Source of the DNA: Cymodocea nodosa
Lineage: Eukaryota > Streptophyta > Magnoliopsida > Alismatales > Cymodoceaceae
NCBI GenBank assembly: GCA_036874045.1
Contig: JAZBRI010000008.1
Span: forward strand, 13,159,001-13,223,000
DNA: 64,000 nt
Reading direction: 5' to 3'
In this document: in pieces, positions 47,597 through 57,852 of the stretch
How the letters are laid out: the number at the start of each line of letters is the position of its first letter
Position numbering within the stretch: the first letter of the stretch is position 1
Program-made: the position numbers and the translations under genes
Notes under the pieces: generated by a model
Databases searched by the model: none
Told to the model about the DNA's origin: nothing
The model's input: the letters and a program-made list of their open reading frames with translations, nothing else

Positions 47597-48916
47597 TATT
47601 CAACACAGAGGCGTACTGAAATATTTTCTAAATTGGACTTTAATGAAATCCTTAGGAGTGTAGCTAACCTTTCTTTAAAGGTTAATGAAGATATGGCTGC
47701 TCTAGTAGAAAAACCATTAGGGGAAATTCTGTATCCTGAACTAGTTGATGAACCTTCATGTATTCAATTGCCAAACTTTGAGAGAGATAGGTTTGAACTG
47801 AAATCTAATTATATTAGTCAATTGCCACACTTTCATGGATTAGAAAGAGAAGATGCCTATTATTTCCTTAGAGAATTTAATGAAGTTTGTCAAATGATGA
47901 AAATGCCGAAAATGAGTATTGATGCTATTAAACTTAGATATATTCCTTTTGCTTTAAAAGACATAGCTAAGAGATGGTTATATACTTTGTCGCTTGATTC
48001 AATTTCTACATGGACTGAATTTTGCTCTATTTTTCTAGAAAAATATTATCTAACACATCAAACAATTAAAAAGAAAAAGGAAATATTAATGTGTAGCCAA
48101 AAATAGGGAGAATCATTCTGGAAATATTTTGAAAGATTTAAAGATTTACTAACTCAGTGTCCACATCACGCAATGAGTAAAGCACAATTAATAGGTATAA
48201 TTTATGAAGGCATAGATGTTTCAATGAAATCTTTATTAGAATCTACTTGTTAAAATGGATTTTTAAAATTGTGTAGTGAAGAAGCATGGGCATACTTAGA
48301 AAACTTTGCAAAAAGAACTGCATAGTGGGAAAACTCAGCTAAAGCTATTACAGATAAAAGAATATTACCAAGGGGAATGCATGAAATAGATTTAAGCACT
48401 ATGCTTGAAGTTAAATTAACTGAGTTATCAAAGAAAATAGAAGAGTTATCATTAAATCAAAAGCTAATAGAAGAGTTATCATTAAATCAAAAGTTAATAG
48501 AAAATAATGTAAATATTAATGACTTAGATATTATTTATGCTAGGAACCAGAAAGATAACTTTGGAAATTCTTATAACCCTAATTGGAGAAATCACCCGAA
48601 CCTATCTTGGAGAAATAATAATTTCCAAGGAGGTCAAAATATAAATGACAAAAATATAAGTTATGAAGCATTAATTGAACAAGGATCTAGAATAGAGAAG
48701 TTAGAAAAGATAATTCAACAATTAAACAATCATCTAAATCATGTATTTGGAAATACTACCATTTAAAATCAAAATATGAATAGAAATATACCCCCTTGAC
48801 AGAAGGAATCAATCGAAGTTAGACCTATTGGAGGATTGCCAATACAAGTAGTACCTAACCCTATCAATAGAACTATTAATGAAATTGATACCTCCTATGG
48901 GAGGGAAACTGAATGA
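47597..48916 (+). pseudogene. gag: Element D gag (Athila-like Retrotrans_gag), broken
   Basis: Single frame from the TAG at 47591 to TGA 48914-48916; no ATG is obvious at its start. Retrotrans_gag domain: LKSNYISQLPHFHGLEREDA, YYFLREFNEVCQMM, IKLRYIPFALKDIAKRWLY, TWTEFCSIFLEKYY, then SFWKYFERFKDLLTQCPHH. C-terminal: YNPNWRNHPNLSWRNNNF and a Leu-rich helix. Nonsense codons at 48104, 48251, 48323, 48764 and 48800. A duplicated 8-residue unit KLIEELSLNQ occurs near 48450-48495. It lacks its own CCHC knuckle, which lies 12 kb upstream at 35400; the order is therefore inverted relative to canonical elements. Confidence 0.88.
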
Positions 48917-49152
48917 AGTAGTATAACTAAAGTAATTATGTATAATATAGGAAAAAGAAAAATATAAAAATAAAAAGAAAAAAATGTTTAAGTTTAATTA
49001 TAGTAAGTAGTATCATAGAGTTGTTACTTAACTCAATGAACTTAGTCCATTGAGTTATGACATAACTCCACAAGGGTATGTAAGTAGCTATGTTAATTTT
49101 ATCTCTACTTAAATTTTGTTTATGTTATACAGAATCATAACAGATAGAATTG
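48917..49152 (+). promoter_or_regulatory. Element D gag to F-box interval with dyads and intron-like segment
   Basis: AACTCAATGAACTTAGTCCATTGAGTTA dyad (49020-49057; arms AACTCAAT/ATTGAGTT). GGTATGTAAG (about 49073-49082) resembles a plant 5' splice site and TTATGTTATACAG (ending near 49132) a 3' splice site, 20 nt before the F-box ATG. The roughly 58-nt spacing is short for a plant intron, so a longer intron using this acceptor is an alternative. Not tested. Confidence 0.4.
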
Positions 49153-50281
49153 ATGAAATTACCACTAGATGCACAAAGGGAAGTACTGAGTAATTTATCA
49201 GCTAAAGATCTATATAGATTGTATTGTGTCAAAGGAAATTAAAGAGTGTGTTAGAGAAAAATATTTTCATGGACTACAAGCTACAAAGATGACTAAGATT
49301 AGAGATGGATTTTTATGGAAGTCATTTAATCGTAGTTCAATCAGCTATGAATATCTGAATATGGAAGAAACTACTGGAATTCCACCCAATACATTAGAAG
49401 GAATAGATCATATTATGGGGATAGATGAAGGATTAATTATTTACAGAACCAAACCAAGGTATGCAATTCTGTTACTCGATATTTTGATTAGAAATCCTAT
49501 CACTAGAGAAGAATGGAATATATGAAGGCCTAATAGATTTGAAGTACCAAATGAAAATTGTGGGTCAACTTTAACATTTTCTGATAAAAATTTGACTATT
49601 CCTGAAAAATTGTATTACTGGAGACCAAGTAGAAATTGGGATGAAGATTTATGTTTAAGTGTGTATAATTTTCTGAATAGATCTTGGATTGAAAATACTA
49701 TGATATATCTAGGACAGAAAGCATTAATTAACAATATACATGTCATACTTGAAGGATATATATATTTAGTCTCGGGGATAACAGTTGCATTTAGATTTGA
49801 TTTATACATAGTAAGCATAGATAGTTATGATGATGACTTTATAGAAATATTGCATATACCTAGTGATATAGCTAAACCACCATCTATAGAATATGATAAA
49901 ATTTAATTAGAAATGTGGTATAATGAATATGATGATCCTACTTTATGTCTGATAAGATAGTGGGATGAATTGATGAAATTTCAAATATGGATTATGAAAG
50001 ACCTAAATGAATGGAAGTGAGAAGAGGAATATATTGAAATATATGTAGAAATAGAAACAACTACATTATCTTGGAATAGAAGAGGATCCCTTTCTACATT
50101 TCAATTCATTAATGGTAATACACTTATATTTGGTATTGATAACATACTACAAGTTTACAAGTTAAAAAGGAAAGCAGACTGCATTAAAATAGAATTAATA
50201 GCAAGAAGAATTATGCTTAAAAAGTTTGCTTAGGTTGACACGTTTATTCCATTTGTCACTACTTTTCAACCATGTTCTTAA
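49153..50281 (+). pseudogene. F-box/FBA protein-like gene carried by element D
   Basis: About 375 codons, the normal size of a plant F-box/FBA protein, the substrate-recognition subunit of SCF ubiquitin ligases. ATG 49153 opens MKLPLDAQREVLSNLSAKDL and continues YRLYCV; after a +1 shift near 49226 the frame reads SKEIKECVREKYFHGLQATKM. This fits the F-box pattern LPxDxxxxIxxxLxxKxLxxxxCVSKxW...FxxLH. The FBA-like part follows: LLLDILIRNPITREEW (about 49470-49520), VYNFLNRSWIEN, ILEGYIYLVSG, FRFDLYIVSIDSYDDDF, CLIR.WDE, FQIWIMKDLNEW, FINGNTLIFGIDNILQVYKLKRK. Nonsense codons at 49523, 49904, 49961, 50018 and 50231 (approximate for the middle ones); stop 50279. Same strand as the element. C carries the same gene. 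Confidence 0.75.
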
Positions 50282-51963
50282 ACTGTGATTTTGTACTTTT
50301 AATGTTGTGTATATTTTGCATTTATTTTTAGAAAAGAAAGAAAATTTTTATAAAAAGAAAAGAAAAAAAAAAATATCAATCCAGTTTGTTGGTATCTATT
50401 CTAGGGAACCAACTAGCTTGCTTGTGAGCCACCAAAGGCATAAGAGCTTGGGTTCCACACAAGACACTGATTTAACAAGTTATGTTTTGTTGTTAAATGT
50501 TATTTTGTTATATATTCTGCTTTTATGTGTGAATGAAAAGTTTTTCAAAATCAAAAGTCAGAAGATATTGAAGGAGATACAAAAGAACAAGGTATGTAAT
50601 TGATTACTTATCCTGAATTTATATTCAAACTTAGTTCGTGGAGTTATTCATAACTCAATGAATTAAGTTTGTTGAGTTAGGTGTTAAGTTAATGAAATAA
50701 TATTCATGCCTGCTAATATTTACTGTATTTAATGTAAAATCTTTTACATTGAGTACAATGCAAAATGTAGGTATGGGAGGGGAGGTAATTAGATTAAAAG
50801 CCAAGTAATCTTGTTAATTAGATGAACTAGGATTGTGTTGCAAATTTTTGTGGAAATTGAAAAAAAAAAATTTATGAATTTGCTCTAACTAACCAAAATT
50901 TCCTGTAACTATCCGATAATTGAAACTGTAAGATTTTTAAGAATTGTAACTACTTGAATGTTATATTTAGAATCTTATATAAGATACTACAAAATTTTAT
51001 TATTAATACAAATCTAGATATAGTATTTTATGTTTTTATTGAATTTTATGAGTTTAACAGTTTCACGATTTTAAAAAGAAATCAAAATGCTTAACTAAAA
51101 CTCAATAAATTATCTGAAATCCTGAAAGAGCTGAAATGTTGATTTTTGGATTAAATGAAATACATATGATCAAGGATACATTTAATTTGATTGATTAAAC
51201 TTGTAGAATGATTTATGTGTAAATCTTATTAAACTACAGAAAAAGTATGAGCTTATTGATATGGATTCATGTTTTCAGTAAATTATAAATGCAGGATTAT
51301 ATGAGATTTGTGTTTTATTGCATTTGTATTAATGAAATACGTATATATATTGTGTTGAAAAGAGGAAAAAAAGAGAACAACTTTGAGAGTTTATTGATTT
51401 GTTTGATCATGAGCCTTTTGTACTTGAGCAAATAGGTATGTAAGGATTGTTGACTTGAAAAAGGACTCTTTAAATTTGGCAACCTAAAATCCTAATCAAA
51501 TCTAGGATTGTTGACTGAAAGCTCGATACATGGGTACATTAGAACGCTCTTGTATGATTCAAGCTTTTCAAATTAACTTTTAAAGTACAAATATGCATAT
51601 ACTGTTCTAAAAAGATAAAAGTGTTTGTGAAATATAGAAATCTTTTGAATCGAGTATATTTTATGTTATCTAATATTATTGAAGTATGAATCTAGATTAG
51701 ACTTTTGAAGTTGTTTATTTGAGATACAATTCATTTTTCTTCTTGTTTTAATCACATTGAGTTGGATTGTGTTTTGATTCGTATGTAGTTGAAATTTATT
51801 CTAAAAATCATTTTGGAAAATTCAGGATAACAAATGTTTGAAAAGAAAAAAAATGATAATATAATTACCACCTATATGATGCTAATATATTTTATATGTA
51901 ATTTACATATATTTATAGGTTGAAGAGGAGAAAAAATGTTAAAATAGATTACTGATAAATACA
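50282..51963 (+). other. Element D 3' UTR with copia-shared module
   Basis: Non-coding. ACATTGAGTACAATGCAAAATGTAGGTATGGGAGGGGAGG-type phrase at 50746-50786 is the Athila 3' signature also seen in C. A dyad (GTGGAGTTATTCATAACTCA) lies near 50638-50657. 50900-51950 is the module shared with A, B and C. D stops in this module's end at 51963, where F's LTR starts; about 200 bp of 3' UTR plus the 3' LTR are missing. Confidence 0.8.
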
Positions 51964-53151
51964 TGTAGGATCATCTGTATCACAAGAGGGAGGTTGAATT
52001 GTGTCTTTAGTAATTAAAATACTAGTAGATAAAACAAGAGCACAAAACACTCGTAAATGAAATTCTAATCTTTATGTAAAGACAGAATTTACTATATCTT
52101 TTCAGCTCAATTCCCTTCTTGAAAGTTTTGATACATTAATGTTCGATATACAATTCAAATAGAAAAACAAAGCTCTTATTCAAAACTAATTTTGAATTGT
52201 ATAAAACTTGATCTATATGCACACAGCTTCTTTCTTTCTCTTTGCTCAGCTTCTATATCTCTTCTTCTCTAGTTGTCGAATTTCCAGACTTCTTACGTTT
52301 GCAGCTCCTTTTCTAAAATTGCTTGAAATTTCGAACTTCTTCTGATGTTGGAGAATTTTTCAAAATATGAATATTCAAACTTAACTTTTCAGTTAGGGAT
52401 CCAGATTGAATATTCAGACTTGGTTTTTGAGATTGGGATCCTTTGTTGTAATGTAGCTCGTACTCTCTATTAGTAGTCGAACTATGTTCTCACATTCAGG
52501 ATGTTCATCCACTTAATCCACAATCCACGTACTAATTTTTCTTTAATCCAAATTACTATCTTTTTGAGTTTCCACTTTCTCCACTATAATCTTGAATTTC
52601 CATGATCTCCACTCGTAGATTCACCGAGACTTTATCTTTCTAGAGTCTTGTAGAATATTTTCTAAGTCTTCGATTTAGTCGAACATTTATCCTTCAAGTC
52701 ATGTGAAAACTCGAATACTTATCTGTAACTCTTTGAGTTTTTGCACCTGCAAAACACGTGACTAAACATAGCAAACTTATCTGTTCGTTAGTCATTTTAT
52801 AAAACTCGAAGACTTATCTACCCATGCGTATAAAAACTCGAATAGGTATCTAACTATTTGATTTTCATTACCGAACGCACATGGAAAACATGTAACAACT
52901 TAAAACATTAAAAACACACGTGTAGATAACTTAACTATACGAGTTTTTAACATAAACTATTCGACAAAAATGAAAAGTTAACTATCCGAAAGTTTAACTA
53001 TCGAAAATCTAACTCTTCGGAAATCTTTAACTTATCCGACATAAAAATGAAACTTTCCGATAATCTGTTAACTATTATACTTAGAGAATATTATTTAGAC
53101 TTATTTAAAAACTTTAATAAAGCATATATCATCAAAACAAAATTCCTAACA
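51964..53151 (-). repeat. Element F 3' LTR
   Basis: 1188 bp, TGTAGGATCA...AATTCCTAACA. Matches 63064-64000 with small differences. The U3 part (52650-53080) carries AACTCGAA/AACTATACGAGTTTT motifs and CACGTG. Confidence 0.94.
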
Positions 53152-53442
53152 ATCTCCCCCTTTTCGATGATGTCAAAACCTAATAAGTCAAATAATCTAT
53201 CTCTTCTCCCCCTTTTTGGCATTATAAAAAAGTAAATAAGATGTAAGGAAGAAAAATATTCTAAGTATATATCGTTCAAAAAGATATTTTTAAATATGCA
53301 TAACTATCATGGATTAAGCATAAACTGCTTAAATATAAACTGTGAAAATAATCACATGAGTATTAAATGCAGTAAATAGTTTACATAATATTTTTGGTAA
53401 CAAATTACAATACATAAATCATGTAATACATAATTTGTATAA
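53152..53442 (-). other. Element F tail with two polypurine tracts
   Basis: Terminal tract (complement of ATCTCCCCCTTTTCGATGAT, 53152-53171) and internal copy (complement of TTCTCCCCCTTTTTGGCATT, 53204-53223). The remainder is non-coding. Confidence 0.85.
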
Positions 53443-56011
53443 TCACAAGCCTCTTTGTCTTCGAAAAATACTGATTAGAGTGTCTAAAATTTGCTTTGCA
53501 ATTTCTGTACTTACTCTGTTTATTTGATCAATTACTACTTGATCTAAATCATTTTGTGAAACTTGTGATGGTTGCTGTAAAAATTTAGTATGGATGTCTG
53601 TATGTATACCTGTATTTGTATCTATTTGTATACTTGTATTTATATCTATATGTATACCGATATTGATATCTGTATGTTGCTGTTGTTCTGAAAATTGTGT
53701 TGATTGTTGCTATTGTGACTGTGTTTGCCTATCTTGTTGTTGTTGTTGTCGGACTACAGGTGTACTGCTTCCTAGTATTTTTGGAGTTCCTTTGCAAAGA
53801 AAGATCTTGACTTTAATCTTTTTTGTGGCCAAGGTGTAATATCTGTTTGACTTACCATAATTCTCAAAATCGTATCACCATAAAATAATTTACTCTGCAA
53901 ATGTAAGATATGAGAAACAAAAATATCATACCAGTTCACCTATATATGGTTAATTAATGCATATGTAGCATAAAGACAACATCTACCAACTTCTACACCA
54001 TGACCAAACCTCTAAAACAATGAAGCATGCATTAATTTTGCAATAAAACGTGTTTGGCCATTTAAATCATTTAGTAATCTCATTGGTTTGTTGGTAGTTG
54101 GATCTTTGGCTAAACTTTGAATGTCCCATCCCAATTGATAAACTTGTTTTCTTTCTGATAATTTAACTCCATTTTTCAAACCAAGTACTTGATAAAGTAA
54201 ATCTGGAGTTAAATATATGTTATTTTCTTGTATATTGGAAACAGGAATACCTTCTTCCACTGTTAAGTTTGAGTAAAAAAAACTGATAAGTTCGGGTATA
54301 ACAAGATGGCCTAGCTGTTGTGGAAGTAGAGTCAACAAGCCTTGAAATTCAAACATTTCTCGTATATGTGCCATCCCTTCACACTTAACTAGTCTTGAGT
54401 ATAAAACTGTAAAAGTTCTATATGTTTGAAATTTTTCATAACAGGAACTATTTCTGAACCATAATAATGTATTTTTGTGTAAACTCTATTCAGGATTAGG
54501 TATTTTCCTGTCATGATGTTCTGATCTGGGACTGGTTTCAAAATTATCAGTAGTATCTATATTTTCAGAGCTTTCAGAACTAGTGGAATTTCTATCAAAG
54601 CTGGTTTAAATGTCTGAAATATCTGTTATTGTCATATCAATAATCTGCTTAAATTCTTCTGTTTGTTCTTCTTAAGACATATGAGTAGCAACAGTCTCTA
54701 TATCAATCTGTCTATCAGCAACATTTATATCTATGATTGATCTATACAACAACTGTCTCTGTAGGAAAGAATGTTCTATAATAGATTCATTTTGTATTTC
54801 TGAAATTTCTATACTTGAAACATTGGTAGTGTGATATTCAATCTGTAACTGTGTATGTTGTTGATTATATGCATTTATCAATAAGTATATTATATATTGT
54901 AACAGACATAACCATATGTATAAACTATAGTATAAGCAACTATACCAAAAATCAAAAGTTTCTATCCGAGATATAGTTAGAGGAAGAATATCTATACATT
55001 CCTTTTCAGATGAAATATCTTCAACATTCATAAACTCAGTGTCTATATCATCAAAATTGATATCGTTTGTATATGTATCATCAAAATTTCCTACATGTTC
55101 TCTTTCTGTAGGAAAAGAATGTGTGCTTGCAGCATGATGTGAAAAACTATCCATTGTATTAAAAGATACATTATGCACAAATGTGACACAATACCTTAGA
55201 GTGTAATCCAATATTTGTCACATCGGCTAGGATTCCTGACACAAATGTCTATTTAGCTTCTACAATGGAACATAGTTTTCCATTTTTCAATGATTCTTCT
55301 TTTTGCTGCATTATTCCTTCTACACCTGCAATTAGTCCAAAATATTCTAATGTCTTTTTCTTTTTCCGACTATATGTCTAGTGTTTCTGGTTGTTCAGGA
55401 GGTTCTAAAATTTTCTTAATTTCTCCTATTAAAGGCACATGTGGTCATGATGGTCCTTCACCATGATGCCTAGGTGGTAATAATGGAATATAAAGTTTTA
55501 AGCTCTCAACCTTTGCCAATTTTAGTTGATAAACTTTTTGTCCTTCACTTCGAATACCCATTTTCCTAATGGCAGTTTTCTATTCATCTATATACTGTTG
55601 AATGTCATCTAAAACAGTCGAGGGAAAATAATGTTGGGAATACAATGATTCTAATTCCCTATTTGCATTTTCTATCATTGGTCCCCATTTCTTTCCATAG
55701 TAAGTGATAGACTGTACCGATTTTTCAGGTATATGTCCAGAACTTGTAACAACCGTAGGTTTAAGTTGTAAAGTTCGTTTCCATAGTTGTAATGCGGAAA
55801 GTTCAGTTTGTTTTAGTCTAAACTGTGTTTCAGCATAATTGTGAATAAACTTCCAATAGAAATTTTTCTCATCTTGAACAGCTTTTCTAATTTCATGTAG
55901 TATTTCATTTGTAAAAGTGTACCTTGAGTAAATGTCGTTGATTTCACTTTGCATTTTCTGAAGTTCCAGCTCTCTTTTCTGCACTTTTGTCATTCTACCA
56001 CGTCTTGACAT
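53443..56011 (-). pseudogene. Element F accessory ORF, broken
   Basis: ATG 56011 starts MSRRGRMTKVQKRELELQK, basic and helical; then ELESLYSQHYFPSTVLDDIQ, which matches ELYRDYFFPQGILDEVRQ of B, and MGIRSEGQK matching MGIRSKFDK. An acidic/Thr-rich middle is broken by several stops. Globular domain (54374-53850): MFEFQGLLTLLPQQLGHLV, FFYSNLTVEEG, YQVLGLKNGVKLS, NGQTRFIAKLMHASLF, then after a stop FGHGVEVGRCCLYATYALI and SKLFYGDTIL. A Q/N-rich linker (53750-53600) follows, then a C-terminal helix VVIDQINRVSTEIAKQIL ending RRQRGL and TGA (53443-53445). Same architecture as B despite low sequence similarity, which suggests selection on the whole protein. Confidence 0.78.
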
Positions 56012-57852
56012 TGTCGATTAAGCTTCGTTGTGCACTGTAGAACTTAGTGGTAGTAAAGATTATGAAACTAGGGTTTTACCAAGGTAGAAACATGAAAGGT
56101 TGTCAGTAAAACATTTATAACTCTTCGAGTTTATAAATAGATTCAATCATTGAAATCATAAATATAAGATTCGTTATTCATAAATAACTTGAGTGCTTAC
56201 AATAACTATACGAGTTTTACAACTGACAAAAGCAGAATACTTAGCGTAACTGTTCGTGCAAAGAAAATAACTTCTGGCTAAGTGAAAAGTGAGAAAACTC
56301 GAAGACTTATGATAACTATTCGAGTTTTGTGAGCAGTAAAGCACATAACTATACGACAAACGAGAATAGTTATTGTTAGAGATTAAGTCTTTCAGAAAAA
56401 TATAATAATATTAAGTTAACTATTCGAGTTTCTTGAATGGATAGGTGTGAAAGTCGAAGAGTTAAACATAACTATTCAAGTTTCAATTAAGACATAATAA
56501 AGCAATGAAATTCAACACGTACATAATTCTAACTTAAGGTGTTCAGATATTTTCGGATACTTATAAACCTAACTATCCGATGCTTAGATGCATTTCGGAG
56601 AGTTACCAGATAACTTATCGAACATTCACTTAAGATATGCATTTAGGCTTTGACACATGTACTTCAAGAAATAATAAAATATTCTATTGATCGTTTAAAA
56701 CATAATTGTCTGATATATATATAATATAGTCTTTCGAAATCACAGAAAATTCGAATACTTAAGAATTAAAAAGCTTGTATTTTACCGACAGTTCAGAAAT
56801 GTACTGAATTAATGTTAATTTCCTGAAATTATGCAGATTCTTTCATGAAAACATATAATAGTTCATAAGAGTTGAATTATTATATGAGAAATTGCTCCCC
56901 CTATATAAATGTAGTCTAAAGAATCTATGGCGTACTTAAACTGGGTTGCCAAGCCCTAAATAGATTTGGCTTTAAAAGGTCAAATAGCTTACTTAAAAAG
57001 GATGCTAAGCCTTAAATAGATTTGAGTCTCTCTATTTTTTTCTTTTAAATATGAATTAAATACAGAATTAAGTAGTAGATTTAACAATTTAGACTTTTTG
57101 GCTTTTATCTTATTCAGTTTACAAAAGATAATTCATAGAGATATACCTTCAAGAACTTAAAAGAATTCAATAATGAGTACACGAACTTAAGACAATAAAT
57201 ATTGTACATTATGTGTAAAGAGTAGATAATAACAAGAAAAAAATAACAAAGATTATATGCACAGATTATGACAGGATTGTTATAACACCTTGAAAAATAA
57301 ATTAAGCTTGAGTACATTGCCCCTTTTTTTTTTTTTAATTGTAATCTGAATTACTTGCAAAATGAGTTTTCAGTCAACACATCCCAAACCAGTTGGTTTA
57401 AGTGACTAGGGTTTAATATCCCCCAACGGACTTAATTACTCAAGTAATTGCAGACAAAAAAATAAAACAAGATAGTAAATTAAATTAGAGGCAACCGCAA
57501 GACTTAATTTTTCTAACAGAATGTTAATAACTTTCCTTTAATAAAAAGTACAGACTTTCTATGTATTTTCTTATTAAAATCTTTGTAATAGCATATACAT
57601 AAGTAACAAAAATACAATTGGCACTCACATTGAATCAATTTAACTTTCCTTAAGTAATCTTTTTTGAATTTTTCTTAAATAAATTGACTTCAATAAAAAT
57701 CAGAATTTCATAAATTCTTAACTACTAGAAAACTATAATTTGAAAATAGATATTTTGTTTTATTTTATTATTATTTTTATTTTTTTAATAATAAAGACAT
57801 TAAATTCTAAAACTACCTTTATAACAAACCAAAATGCAATGAACAGGACAAT
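56012..57852 (-). other. Element F spacer with gypsy-U3-like segment
   Basis: Non-coding. 56510-56890 matches the U3 of C and D (same orientation relative to each element). GCTCCCCCTA at 56894-56903 and the region to about 57440 appear to be a diverged version of the A/B spacer module (GGTTGCCAAGCCC and CCCAAACC-type phrases). 56110-56480 carries AACTATTCGAGTTTT dyads. AAACCCTAGTTTCATAATC lies just upstream of the accessory ATG. Confidence 0.7.

Larger units (their letters stand above)
33012..51963 (+). mobile_element. Element D: Athila-like Ty3/gypsy element carrying an F-box-like gene; holds nested E, cut by F
   Basis: Plus-strand parts: 5' LTR 33012-35210, Asp-tRNA-type primer site 35267-35284, CCHC/protease/partial RT 35355-37693, spacer, accessory ORF 38543-40790, [E inserted], leader 47062-47600, gag to 48916, F-box-like ORF 49153-50281, 3' UTR to 51963 where F begins. 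D's 5' LTR and 3' UTR are both matched by C (LTR and 3' UTR), which argues for a single element rather than two. The 3' LTR should lie right of the window. RT catalytic motif, RNase H and integrase are absent, and gag follows pol instead of preceding it. Confidence 0.82.

Noticed and set aside
53594-53839. Plus-strand frame with a Cys/Val/Ile-rich product resembling a small secreted cysteine-rich peptide
   Set aside because: Antisense of F's Q/N-rich linker in the accessory ORF; no relative keeps the frame.
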